From DASRQZ01 sp964571275 (lineage in GTDB: Bacteria > Myxococcota_A > Polyangia > Fen-1088): 64,000 nt of DNA. A program made the position numbers and the translations under genes. Where the stretch lies: positions 15,028 to 79,027 of the forward strand of contig CAZNCQ010000004.1 of the NCBI GenBank assembly GCA_964571275.1. The letters are read 5' to 3'. Below the pieces are notes generated by a model. It saw only the letters and a list, made by a program, of their open reading frames with translations. It did not search any database and was not told where the DNA came from. Shown here piece by piece: positions 53,523-63,264 of the stretch (within the stretch, counting starts at the first letter, position 1; each line of letters begins with the position of its first letter).

Positions 53523-54908
53523 TCAGACGACGCTTCCGCGGCGCTCGGCCAGGTACTCGATGAGATCGATCTTCGTGATGACGCCGACGATCTTGTCGCG
53601 CTCCTCGACGACGACGACCTTGGCATCGTTGAAGATGTTGCGCATCAAGTGCACGCGCGTCGCGGGCGACACCGTGGCGTAGTCCGACTCGACGAGATCG
53701 TCGATCGGGCTGTCGAGCCCGCCCTCACCCTTGACCAGGTGGTTGAGCAGGTCGACCTCGGCGACGATGCCCGCGAGACGCCCGTTGGGGCCGACGACCG
53801 GCAGCTGCGAGATGCCGTTGTCGCGCATCTGCGCGATCACGTCGCGCACGCGCACGCCCAGCTTCGCCGTCACCACCGGCCGCTCCGGCCGCGACCGCAG
53901 GAGCTGCGAAACCGTGCCGAGCAGATCCGGCTCGTCGAGGAACCCGTTCTCGCGCATCCACTTGTCGTCGAAGATCTTCGACAGATATTTCTGCGCGCTG
54001 TCGGGAAGCAAGACCAGGATGTTCTCCTTGCGCTTGCTCATCTCCGCGTACTTGATCGCGCCCGCGACCGCCGCGCCCGAGCTGCCGCCGACGTAAAGGC
54101 CTTCCTGGCGCACCAGCTCGCGCGTCATCAGGAAGCACTCCTTGTCGTCGACGCGGATGACTTCGTCGAGGATCTTGAGGTTCATCGTCGTCGGCAGGAA
54201 GTCCTCGCCGATGCCCTCGACGTAGTACGAGAACGGCCGCGTCATGCGCCCGGTCTTCACGTACTCGTAGTAGAGCGATCCGATCGGATCGACGCCGATC
54301 AGGCGAAAGTCCTTCTTCTTCTCGCGGAAGTAACGGCCGCAGCCGGAGATCGTGCCGCCCGTGCCCATGCCGGCGACGAAGACGTCGACCTCGCCGTTGG
54401 TCTGCGCCCAGATCTCCGGCGCCGTCGACAGGTAGTGCGCCTCGGGGTTCGACGGGTTGTGGTACTGGTTGGCGTAGTAGGCGCCCGGCGTCTCCTGCAC
54501 GATGCGCTTCGCGGTCTGATAGTAGCTGCGCGGGTCCTCGGGCTCGACCGCGGTCGGGCAGATCACGACGCGCGCGCCGAACGCGCGCAGCGCCGCGACC
54601 TTTTCCTGCGACATCTTGTCGGGCATGACGAAGACGCACTGGTAACCGCGCAGCGCCGCCACCAGAGCCAGGCCCATGCCGGTGTTGCCGCTGGTCGCTT
54701 CGACGATCGTCGCGCCCGCACCCAGCAGGCCGCGGCGTTCGGCGTCGCTGACGATGTTCAGCGCGACCCGGTCCTTCATGGAGCCGGCCGGGTTCAGGTA
54801 CTCACACTTGACGAAGATCTCGGCGGCGACGTGCTTCGCCACCTTCTGCAATTTCACGATCGGCGTGCCGCCGATCGCCTCCAGGATGTTCGCCTTCGCG
54901 CCGGTCAC
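53523..54908 (-). CDS. Cystathionine beta-synthase with C-terminal CBS domains
   Basis: 461 residues. Residues 1-330 are the PLP fold-type II core: NPAGSMKDRVALNIV with the PLP Lys, EATSGNTGMGLALVAALRGY (phosphate-binding loop region), GTGGTISGCGRYF and GGSSGAAVAGAIKYAEM. Residues about 340-460 are two CBS domains (VRVRDVIAQMRDNGISQLPVVGPNGRLAGIVAEVDLL and ATRVHLMRNIFNDAKVVVVEERDKIVGVITKIDLIEYL), which regulate the core, possibly by SAM or AMP. No haem domain. It condenses homocysteine with serine. The stop overlaps nothing, but the start overlaps the upstream gene's stop by ATGA. Confidence 0.92.
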   Translation of the reverse strand: MTGAKANILEAIGGTPIVKLQKVAKHVAAEIFVKCEYLNPAGSMKDRVALNIVSDAERRGLLGAGATIVEATSGNTGMGLALVAALRGYQCVFVMPDKMSQEKVAALRAFGARVVICPTAVEPEDPRSYYQTAKRIVQETPGAYYANQYHNPSNPEAHYLSTAPEIWAQTNGEVDVFVAGMGTGGTISGCGRYFREKKKDFRLIGVDPIGSLYYEYVKTGRMTRPFSYYVEGIGEDFLPTTMNLKILDEVIRVDDKECFLMTRELVRQEGLYVGGSSGAAVAGAIKYAEMSKRKENILVLLPDSAQKYLSKIFDDKWMRENGFLDEPDLLGTVSQLLRSRPERPVVTAKLGVRVRDVIAQMRDNGISQLPVVGPNGRLAGIVAEVDLLNHLVKGEGGLDSPIDDLVESDYATVSPATRVHLMRNIFNDAKVVVVEERDKIVGVITKIDLIEYLAERRGSVV

Positions 54909-55393
54909 GCTTTGAAGTGATCCTTCTTGCCGTGCGCCGTCCGGAAGTGCTCGACCACGCTCTCTTCCAGCAGCTCTTGCATGGTCTGACCGCCATAGCG
55001 CGCGGCGATCCGGTCGTCGTACTCATCGGCAATGATGGCGACGTCGCGGATCGTCGTGGTCAGCTCCTCGGCGCCCAGCGACTTGCCGCCGAGCAGCGTG
55101 TGCGAAAAGACGATCACCTCGCCCGCGGGGACGTAGGCGAACGCGCCGAAGCGCAGGAGCGCGTTCATCTCGAGCAACTGCAACGCCAGCGGAACCTCCA
55201 TGGTGACGCCCTTGACCAGCTGGGCGACACAACGGACCACCGCGCGGTCGGGGTTCCACGGCAATACATTGATCATCACCAGGGACGACCCCTGCTTCAC
55301 CACGTACAACCCCTCGTCCACCTTCTTGAAAGCCGGGCTCTTCCCCAAGGCTTTCTCGATCACCTGACAGCTGGTCTTGGCGGCGGCGTTCAT
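54905..55393 (-). CDS. YbjN/CesT-like small chaperone-type protein
   Basis: 162 residues. The fold pattern VIEKALGKSPAFKKVDEGLYVVKQGSSLVMINVLPWNPDRAVVRCVAQLVKGV, then LALQLLEMNALLRFGAFAYVPAGEVIVFSHTLLGG resembles the YbjN/type III secretion chaperone-like alpha-beta domain. Proteins of this type are found in myxobacteria outside secretion loci; function unknown. It is the first gene of the transsulfuration operon and its stop overlaps the CBS start. Confidence 0.68.
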   Translation of the reverse strand: MNAAAKTSCQVIEKALGKSPAFKKVDEGLYVVKQGSSLVMINVLPWNPDRAVVRCVAQLVKGVTMEVPLALQLLEMNALLRFGAFAYVPAGEVIVFSHTLLGGKSLGAEELTTTIRDVAIIADEYDDRIAARYGGQTMQELLEESVVEHFRTAHGKKDHFKA

Positions 55394-55465
55394 ATCACAT
55401 CGGTACCATGGAAAATGGCCCAGGGAAACCGGGGACGGGCCGATTTCATATAGAGTAAGCCTTGA

Positions 55466-56716
55466 ATGCGTGCCTGTCGGTACTGCTCGCATCAGAACGC
55501 CGACCACCTCGGCTACTGTTCGCAATGCGGGCGGCGCATGGCCCCGGTGACCGGGCCGATTGCCGGGAACGTCGCCGGCGCGAACGGAAACGTCGGTGGC
55601 GTGTTCGCGGCGGGCGACGCAGCATCGCTCACCGGGGCCATGTCGCGGACGATGCTGGCGCCGCTGCCGGCACAGCCGACTCCGCGCACCAGCCGATCGA
55701 TCGGTCGCAGCGAGGAGCGCATCAGTGGGGCGAGCACCTCCCGCATCGGCTGGCTCGCCGGATCCATCGCCTACATCTACGTCTTCCTGCGCGAGAAGCT
55801 CGACGCGGGCGCACGGCAGCGCCGCCTGGCCGAGGAACGTGACGGCGCGGAGCGGCTGCTCGGCGGCGCGGTCAAGGAGCTGGGAGCGACGATCCTGGCC
55901 CAGGGCATCCAGCATCCGGACTTGACCGGATTGCTCGAGGCGATCGGCCGCGCCGAGGCGCGCCGCGAGGCCGCCGCGGCCGATATCGTCGCGTCGGAAA
56001 AGCTGCTCGCCGCCGAGGAAGGCCGCCTGGGCGCGCACGAGCTGGTGCTGGAAGCGGAGTGGAACGCGTGCGACAAGGCGAGCCGCGACGCCGAAGAGCT
56101 GACTCGGGGGGTCAGCCGCGACAACCAGGAGAGCGCGAGCCGCCTCACGCGCGCCCGCGACGCGCGCGCGCGCCTGGAGCGCGACGCCGAGCTGGCCGAG
56201 TCGTCACCCGACGGCAAGCAGAAGGCGGCGCACCTGCGTCACGAGGCCGCCGGAATGAAGTCCGACGAAGAGGCGCTGGAGTCGCAGGTCGCGCGCCTGG
56301 ACGCGCAGCTCGTCGAGATGCGCGAGCAATCGTCGTCGCTGCGCGCCGCCGCACAATCGGCGCGCGCCAAGCTCGAGGCCGCGGTGGCGACGCGACGGAG
56401 CGCGGGCTCGGCAATGAAGGCCAGCATCGCCGGACACAGCCGCGAGCGCGCCGACGCCGAGCGCGAGGTCGTCGAGCTGACCGAGCAGCTCGGCCGCGCG
56501 GGCGCGCAGTCGCGCTCGCCGGTTGCCGCGCTCGTGCCGCTGTACCAGAGCATCGATCGGCTCGAGGAGACGGTGTCGGACCGCGAGCGGCAGATCGCGG
56601 CCATCGATCAGGCGCAGTCGCACTACGACCACCGGAAGCTGATCACGGGCGTGGGGTTGTTGACCGGGTTGTTCGCGCTGACGGCGGCCGTGCTCTGGGT
56701 CGTGCTGCGCCGCTAG
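55466..56716 (+). CDS. Zinc-ribbon, coiled-coil, tail-anchored protein
   Basis: 416 residues. The N-terminal zinc ribbon (CRYCSHQNADHLGYCSQCG, CxxC...CxxC at residues 4-22) is followed by a Gly/Pro-rich linker and a membrane-like stretch (IGWLAGSIAYIYVFL). A long helical coiled coil with many Glu/Arg/Ala heptads (about 110-370) comes next, and the protein ends in a strong hydrophobic tail (LITGVGLLTGLFALTAAVLWVVL). Function unknown; a membrane-tethered scaffold is likely. It is divergent from the YbjN-like gene. Confidence 0.72.
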   Translation: MRACRYCSHQNADHLGYCSQCGRRMAPVTGPIAGNVAGANGNVGGVFAAGDAASLTGAMSRTMLAPLPAQPTPRTSRSIGRSEERISGASTSRIGWLAGSIAYIYVFLREKLDAGARQRRLAEERDGAERLLGGAVKELGATILAQGIQHPDLTGLLEAIGRAEARREAAAADIVASEKLLAAEEGRLGAHELVLEAEWNACDKASRDAEELTRGVSRDNQESASRLTRARDARARLERDAELAESSPDGKQKAAHLRHEAAGMKSDEEALESQVARLDAQLVEMREQSSSLRAAAQSARAKLEAAVATRRSAGSAMKASIAGHSRERADAEREVVELTEQLGRAGAQSRSPVAALVPLYQSIDRLEETVSDRERQIAAIDQAQSHYDHRKLITGVGLLTGLFALTAAVLWVVLRR

Positions 56717-56753
56717 AACCAACCCGATTCGTCCACGTCTACGTGGATGCGGG

Positions 56754-57146
56754 TCAGGGGACCGAGCTCGCGTCGTCGCGGGGCGCGAAGAACAGCAGCG
56801 CCCAGCCCGCCAGAAACGCGAGCCCGCCGAGCGGCGTAATCGCGCCCAGCACAGTGATGCCGGTCAGCGCCATCGCATAGAGGCTGCCCGAGAACAGCAC
56901 GATCCCCACGGTGAAGAGCGCCGCGATCGCGCGCACCCGCCGCAGCCGCCGCGCGCCCAGGGCCACGCCCAGCAGCACCAGCGCGTGCAGCAGATGATAG
57001 AGCACGCCGGTGCGGTAGACCTCGAGCATCGCCGGCGACACGCGAGCGCGCAGGCCGTGCGCGCCGAAGGCCCCCAGCGCCACGCCTGAAAAGCCGAGCA
57101 AGGCCGCGAGCCGGATCAGCTTGGTCACGAGATGCCTGGTCGCCAC
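56754..57146 (-). CDS. DUF423 family membrane protein
   Basis: 130 residues with four membrane helices: RLAALLGFSGVALGAFGAHGLRARVSPAMLEVYRTGVLYHLLHALVLLGV and FTVGIVLFSGSLYAMALTG. GAFGAHGL and the FSGSLYxxALTG motif are the signature of the DUF423/YgdD family. Function unknown. Confidence 0.9.
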   Translation of the reverse strand: MATRHLVTKLIRLAALLGFSGVALGAFGAHGLRARVSPAMLEVYRTGVLYHLLHALVLLGVALGARRLRRVRAIAALFTVGIVLFSGSLYAMALTGITVLGAITPLGGLAFLAGWALLFFAPRDDASSVP

Positions 57147-57199
57147 GGAGTCGTCAAGAACGGGTCGCCAAAACCGACGTCGTCAAGACCGCGCGCCCG

Positions 57200-58621
<1,422 letters not shown>

Positions 58622-58644
58622 GAATTGATTCAGAGCAGCGAGAG

Positions 58645-59694
58645 TCAGAGCGGCAAGATCGCCAGCTCGTCGCCCGGAGCGGCCCCCATGGCCTCCCGAA
58701 CGGCGCGTGGCAGCGCAAGCCTACCATCCTTGTCGGGAGGTGGGGCCACGACCTTCGTCGCGACGAAGAACGGCGCTGCGGCCGCTTCGCGAGCCACCAG
58801 GAATGCAGAGCCGCCGGCGCCGGCTGCGTCGGCCGTCCCCGCGCGGACATCGTCTCCCGCGCGGACGCGCGACGTCGCGCCCACCAGCGTGATCTTGTCG
58901 GTCGCGGCGTGAAAGTGCGGCCCGCCATCGAACGGATCGATGCGCTGGGCGTACTCGAAGCCGATCTCGCGCAGCATCTTCTCCACTCCTTTGGTTTCAG
59001 GTCCGACCTGCCCCACCAGCTGCTGCACATGCGGGGGCAGCAGCGTCACGTAAAGCGGGTCCTGAGGAAATAACGCGCGAATGAACTCTTTATTCTGGTT
59101 CGAAAGACGATCGGCCTCCTGGTACGAGAGCCCGGTGAACCTCCGGCCCAGCGACTCCCAGAGCAGGCTGGTGCCATCGGGCTCGAGCGGAGGCATCAGC
59201 TCGGACACGACCTCGCCGCAGAAGAACCGCCGGTGCACCGCGATGTACAGGAAGCGCACGTACGACAGCAGCCGCCCGAGATGCTGGGAGCGGCGGCGAT
59301 ACGCCGGCAGCAGGACCAGGCCGCCGATCTCTGTCAGCCCCTTGTAGTTGTAGCCGATACGTAACACCTGGTGGCTGAAGTGCTTGTCGAGCGACTCGCT
59401 GTAGCGTTCGTCTTCGATGACGTCGAAGTAGACGTGCGGCGCGCGCCGGTTGCCGTGCTGGGCGAAGATCATCGACGCGCCGACGACGCGCGCCGGCGTC
59501 TGCTCGCGGTCCTCGAGCACGAAGACGAACCGCCGTGACGCCACGTCGACCTCGCCCGCGAACGACTGGCACGAGACCTCGATCAGCTGGCGCAGCCGCT
59601 CGCGATCGTCGGGCAGGTTGACCGAGTCGAGGTGACGAGCCGCGGCGTGCAGATCGTCGAGGTCGTCGGGTGAGACGTCGCGCAGGACGAACAT
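58645..59694 (-). CDS. Arginine N-succinyltransferase (AstA) family protein
   Basis: 349 residues with a GNAT-like acyltransferase core: LRDVSPDDLDDLHAAARHLDSVNLPDDRERLRQLI, FDVIEDERYSESLDKHFSHQVLRIGYNYKGLTEIGGLVLLPAYRRRSQHLGRLLSYVRFLYI and FDGGPHFHAATDKI. AstA starts arginine breakdown by succinylation. None of the other ast genes (B, C, D, E) is nearby. The C-terminal PDKDGRLALPRAVREAMGAAPGDELAILPL looks like a swapped-hairpin end. A related acyl substrate is possible. Confidence 0.82.
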   Translation of the reverse strand: MFVLRDVSPDDLDDLHAAARHLDSVNLPDDRERLRQLIEVSCQSFAGEVDVASRRFVFVLEDREQTPARVVGASMIFAQHGNRRAPHVYFDVIEDERYSESLDKHFSHQVLRIGYNYKGLTEIGGLVLLPAYRRRSQHLGRLLSYVRFLYIAVHRRFFCGEVVSELMPPLEPDGTSLLWESLGRRFTGLSYQEADRLSNQNKEFIRALFPQDPLYVTLLPPHVQQLVGQVGPETKGVEKMLREIGFEYAQRIDPFDGGPHFHAATDKITLVGATSRVRAGDDVRAGTADAAGAGGSAFLVAREAAAAPFFVATKVVAPPPDKDGRLALPRAVREAMGAAPGDELAILPL

Positions 59695-59710
59695 CGACGC
59701 AGCCCTCGCG

Positions 59711-60646
59711 CTAGTGCACCAGAAAGCGTCCGAACTGTCCGATGGCGGCGCCGGCGTCCTCGGTCACGCTGGCGACGATGGTCTCGAGCCCGCTCGGCGG
59801 CACCGCGCGCTCAGGGAGCAGCGCCGCGTAGTCGACCAGCGTGATCGGCGGGCGCGACTCGCGGAGCGCGCGGTGGTTCTCGCGCGCGATCCAGTCGAGC
59901 ACCGCCGGCAGCACATTCACAGACGCGAGGTGCGTGTCGTGCAAGAGCAGGATTCCGCGCCCCTCCAGGTGCGAGAGCTTCTGCGTGATGTAGCGGTAGA
60001 TGACCGCCTCGTCATCGCTCTTCCAGTCTTGCGGGTCCATGTTCCAGCGAACGTTGGGCAGATCGCGCGCCTCCAGCGCCCTGAGCAAGCTGGGGCAAAT
60101 CGAACCGTACGGCGAGCGGAACAGCAGCGGCGGCACGCCGGTCACCTGCTCGACGATCTCCGCGGCGCCGTCGATCTCCACCGCCTGCGCGGTCGGGTTC
60201 TGGCACAGGTTCTTGTGGGTCATGGTGTGGTTCGCCACCAGATGCCCATGCCGCGCAATCTTGCGCACGAGATCGCGCCGCGCAACGTCCTCGGGACGAT
60301 CGCCCGACAGGCGCCAGCCGGTGACGAAGAAGACGGCCTTGATGCCGCGGCGATCGAGCTCGTCGAGAATCAGCGGCGTCCCGCGCAGGTCGGGACCGTC
60401 ATCGAACGAGAGCAACAGCTCGCGCGGATGGGTCGGTGGCCGCGCCACCAGGTCGTGAGGCGCAACGTCGATCTCGGGCACCGGCATCCAGCAAGCGCCG
60501 CCCGAAACATCCAGCACGGCCGATGTCGCGCCACGCGCGGCGGCGAACGCCGCGGCCGAGGCGACCGAGGGATCGCCACCGCCACCCAGGGTCGGGACCA
60601 GCAGGGCGACAACCGCTGCAGCGATCGGATAAAGACGACGAATCAC
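59711..60646 (-). CDS. Exported polysaccharide deacetylase (NodB/CE4)
   Basis: 311 residues. N-terminal hydrophobic stretch (PIAAAVVALLVPTLGG), then the NodB domain: LLLSFDDGPDLRGTP (motif 1), ANHTMTHKNL (motif 2, HxxxH), LFRSPYGS (motif 3) and ILLLHDTHL (motif 5, with the His). The enzyme is metal-dependent and removes acetyl groups from GlcNAc in cell-wall or capsule polymers, acting outside the cytoplasm. 16 bases after the AstA gene on the same strand. Confidence 0.9.
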   Translation of the reverse strand: MIRRLYPIAAAVVALLVPTLGGGGDPSVASAAAFAAARGATSAVLDVSGGACWMPVPEIDVAPHDLVARPPTHPRELLLSFDDGPDLRGTPLILDELDRRGIKAVFFVTGWRLSGDRPEDVARRDLVRKIARHGHLVANHTMTHKNLCQNPTAQAVEIDGAAEIVEQVTGVPPLLFRSPYGSICPSLLRALEARDLPNVRWNMDPQDWKSDDEAVIYRYITQKLSHLEGRGILLLHDTHLASVNVLPAVLDWIARENHRALRESRPPITLVDYAALLPERAVPPSGLETIVASVTEDAGAAIGQFGRFLVH

Positions 60647-60764
60647 GGGCGTCTCTAGATGCTATCCGACCTGCGCAGCGGGCGGAAGGGCGCAGAATCA
60701 AACGCCCCTCGGGCGACCGGACCGCAATGACGCTGCCGCCCCGTGGCAGGCCCCGATTTCCGCC

Positions 60765-62591
60765 CTAACCGCCGTCGGAGGCGTCGGACCCGCCGTCGCT
60801 GCCCGCGTCGGCGCCCGCTCCGGCCCCCGCTTCCGGCGGACCGACACCGGCGTCCGGGTGCTGCAATGGAGGAGCCGGCGGGGTGGTGGCGGGAAACGGC
60901 AGATCACCCTTGAGGTAGATGCCGTCGGTGTCGCCCCCGGCATTGATCGTGTACACCACCGCCGAGAGGTACGGCAGGAGCAGCGCAAACGTCGGGTTGG
61001 CGCGCTGCTGGATCGGCGTCCCACTGGTCGGCAGCGCACCGTTGGTCAGGGACGCGTAGCGCAGCGTCACGTCCGCGTTCCCGTTGTTGTCGAAAAAGAC
61101 CTCGTCGCCATAGATCAGGCCCTGGTCCTTGACCGGCGCCCACACCCAGAAGCCCAGCGTGAACATCTGGTTCTGGCAGTTGGCGAGGCTGGTGTAATAG
61201 CCGACGTAGTTACCGATGGTCGCGTCCGGCTTGATCCAGAAGACCATGCTGGGCGGGTCCGAGAAGGTCCCGAACGGCGTTGCGTCGGCGGCGGCGGTCA
61301 GCGTGCACGCGCTGCCGAGATCGAGCCCGTTGGCATACAGATCGAGCCCCGACTTCGTGTAGACGACGTCGTGCCCGTCGCGCGACAGGCTCGCCAGCTG
61401 AGTGACGCCGGTATCGAGCACCTTGGCCTGCGACGGCTGAGCGGAGTCGGCCATCACGCTCAGCTGGGCCGCGCCATTGGTCGAGGCCCCCAGCAGCACC
61501 AGACCGGTGTCGCCGGCAGGACTGAAGAACGACACGTTGGGCTGGATCGTCGTCACGGTGGGCGCGGTGCCGGCGGCCGGCACCGGGAACGGCGTCGACT
61601 GCAACGTGCCGAGCGGCGCCGTCGGGTTGTAGTTGAACGACTTCATCCAGTACAGCGTCTTCCCGTCGCGCGAGAACGTCCAGCGCGACACGTCCGACGC
61701 CACGCTGACGCGCGTGCTGTCGTCGCCGATCTTCTGCATCATCAGCGTCTCGGTGCCGTCGGGGGCAGGACGCGCCGACCAGGCGAGCCAGACGCCGTCG
61801 GACGAGAACCCGGTGCGGTAGTGCGCCGGCTGCGTCACCGTCGTCGACACCGGATCCGTGCTGAGCGCGGCGATCAGCGTCGCGACCTTGGGCAGCAGGG
61901 TGTTGCCACCGACGGTGACGTAGCCCGCGGTCAGATCCAGCGTCGTCTGGCCGGTGACCGTGGTGCTGTCGGGGTTCTGCAGGCAGCGAACGGCGTCGGT
62001 CGTGGGATGCCCGACGCAACCGTTGGGGGGAGCGTTCGAGCTCACGCGTCGCGCCGACGTCATACCCGGCCGCCACGCATACGCCGACGCGGTGGTCTGC
62101 CCGACGTCGGCGTAGAAGATCAGCGTGTCGCCGAAGAAGCTGTGAACGGTCAGATCGCCCGTGTAGAGCGTGCTGGTGAGCAGCAAGCAATTGAGGTCGC
62201 TGACATCGCAGTGAATCGGCGTCCCCGCCGCCGCCTTGCTCGCGTTGATGACCCACAGATCGCTGCCACCGAGGAAGCTCGACGGCATCGTGAACGCGCA
62301 CCAGCGATCGCCCGACGGCGGATCCTGGTTCGTGCAGCTGTCGTCGCCGATACCGATGAGAAGCGCCGCGCCGCTCGCCAGCGTGGTGACGCCGTCGCCG
62401 ATCGCAGGCGTCGGCCGCGTGGCCGTGTCGGCCGTGTTACCGCGGTCGGCGCTCGCGTCGAAGTGCACCGACGAGTCGGGGTAGTTGTTGTGGCTTCCAC
62501 CGCCGCAACCACCGCCCGCGAACAGGACGGCAACAGCGAATCCGAGCGTTCCGAGGATGATGCGGCAACCGCCGCGGGCCCGCAGCTTCAT
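60765..62591 (-). CDS. TolB-like beta-propeller lipoprotein
   Basis: 608 residues with a GGAGGG ribosome site. The lipoprotein signal ends in LFAGGGC (about Cys29) and is followed by a short Asp-rich linker. Most of the protein reads as propeller blades with repeats like FSSDGVWLAWSARPAPDGTE, TFSRDGKTLYWMKSF and SLSRDGHDVVYTKSG, the WD40-like/TolB 'DG..L.W' pattern. A Gly/Ala/Asp-rich C-terminal tail follows. It is likely outer-membrane anchored; binding partner unknown. Confidence 0.72.
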   Translation of the reverse strand: MKLRARGGCRIILGTLGFAVAVLFAGGGCGGGSHNNYPDSSVHFDASADRGNTADTATRPTPAIGDGVTTLASGAALLIGIGDDSCTNQDPPSGDRWCAFTMPSSFLGGSDLWVINASKAAAGTPIHCDVSDLNCLLLTSTLYTGDLTVHSFFGDTLIFYADVGQTTASAYAWRPGMTSARRVSSNAPPNGCVGHPTTDAVRCLQNPDSTTVTGQTTLDLTAGYVTVGGNTLLPKVATLIAALSTDPVSTTVTQPAHYRTGFSSDGVWLAWSARPAPDGTETLMMQKIGDDSTRVSVASDVSRWTFSRDGKTLYWMKSFNYNPTAPLGTLQSTPFPVPAAGTAPTVTTIQPNVSFFSPAGDTGLVLLGASTNGAAQLSVMADSAQPSQAKVLDTGVTQLASLSRDGHDVVYTKSGLDLYANGLDLGSACTLTAAADATPFGTFSDPPSMVFWIKPDATIGNYVGYYTSLANCQNQMFTLGFWVWAPVKDQGLIYGDEVFFDNNGNADVTLRYASLTNGALPTSGTPIQQRANPTFALLLPYLSAVVYTINAGGDTDGIYLKGDLPFPATTPPAPPLQHPDAGVGPPEAGAGAGADAGSDGGSDASDGG

Positions 62592-62660
62592 GGGTACCCT
62601 CCAAAGAGGGCATTGGACCTCAAACGCCCGGAGGTCGGCAAGAATTAAGAGGCAAACGTT

Positions 62661-63179
62661 CTAGAACGGGATGTCGTCGTCCGACGGGGGCGGACCGGTA
62701 TCGCCGCCGCCGTCGTCGCCCGATGGACCGGGTCCTTCGTTGCCCCAGCCGGGTCGACCGCCGCCGCCACCACTGGCTCCGCCACCGGCGCCGGCGCCGC
62801 GACGCGGGCCGCCGCCTTCGCCGCCCGCTGCAGCACCGCCACCGCCACCGCCACCGCTGCCGAGGAAGACCACGCGATCCGCGACGACGTCGGTGGCGTA
62901 GTGCTTCTGCCCATCCTTGTCGTAGGAGCGCGTCTGCAGGCGCCCCTCGATGTAAACCGAACGGCCCTTGCTCAGGTACTTCGAGCAGTTCTCGGCCTGG
63001 TCGCCCCAGACCGTCACCCGATGCCACTCCGTTCGCTCCTGGCGCTGGCCGCCCTTGTCCTTGAAGACATCGGTGGTCGCAATGCGTAGATTGCAGAGCG
63101 CGCGGCTGCTGGGCGTGTATTTCAGCTCCGGATCCGCCCCCAGATTTCCGATCAGGATGACTTTGTTGACGCTTCCCAT
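62661..63179 (-). CDS. ssb: Single-stranded DNA-binding protein
   Basis: 172 residues. OB-fold: VNKVILIGNLGADPELKYTPSSRALCNLRIATTD, EWHRVTVWGDQAENCSKYLSKGRSVYIEGRLQTRSY. A Gly-rich linker (about 110-160) leads to the acidic tip DDDIPF, the conserved protein-interaction end of bacterial SSB. AGAAGGAGAGAGC ribosome site. It is cytosolic and essential in replication, repair and recombination. Confidence 0.96.
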   Translation of the reverse strand: MGSVNKVILIGNLGADPELKYTPSSRALCNLRIATTDVFKDKGGQRQERTEWHRVTVWGDQAENCSKYLSKGRSVYIEGRLQTRSYDKDGQKHYATDVVADRVVFLGSGGGGGGGAAAGGEGGGPRRGAGAGGGASGGGGGRPGWGNEGPGPSGDDGGGDTGPPPSDDDIPF

Positions 63180-63264
63180 GAGCTCTCTCCTTCTACCATG
63201 AGAAGCCTTCGGCTCCCGGCCGTTTTTAGTTTCCTCGCCACGCGCGAATGTTAGGGTTTCGCCG

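Noticed and set aside
58645..58735. AbrB/SpoVT-like end of the AstA-family protein as a fused DNA-binding domain
   Set aside because: I believe similar endings occur in AstA relatives; it is too short to claim a separate domain.
60858..62648. 596-codon plus-strand frame opposite the propeller lipoprotein
   Set aside because: Arg/Val-rich shadow without any domain.
62657..62668. CGTTCTAGAACG palindrome overlapping the ssb stop codon
   Set aside because: Too short to be a terminator and without a T-tract; probably chance.
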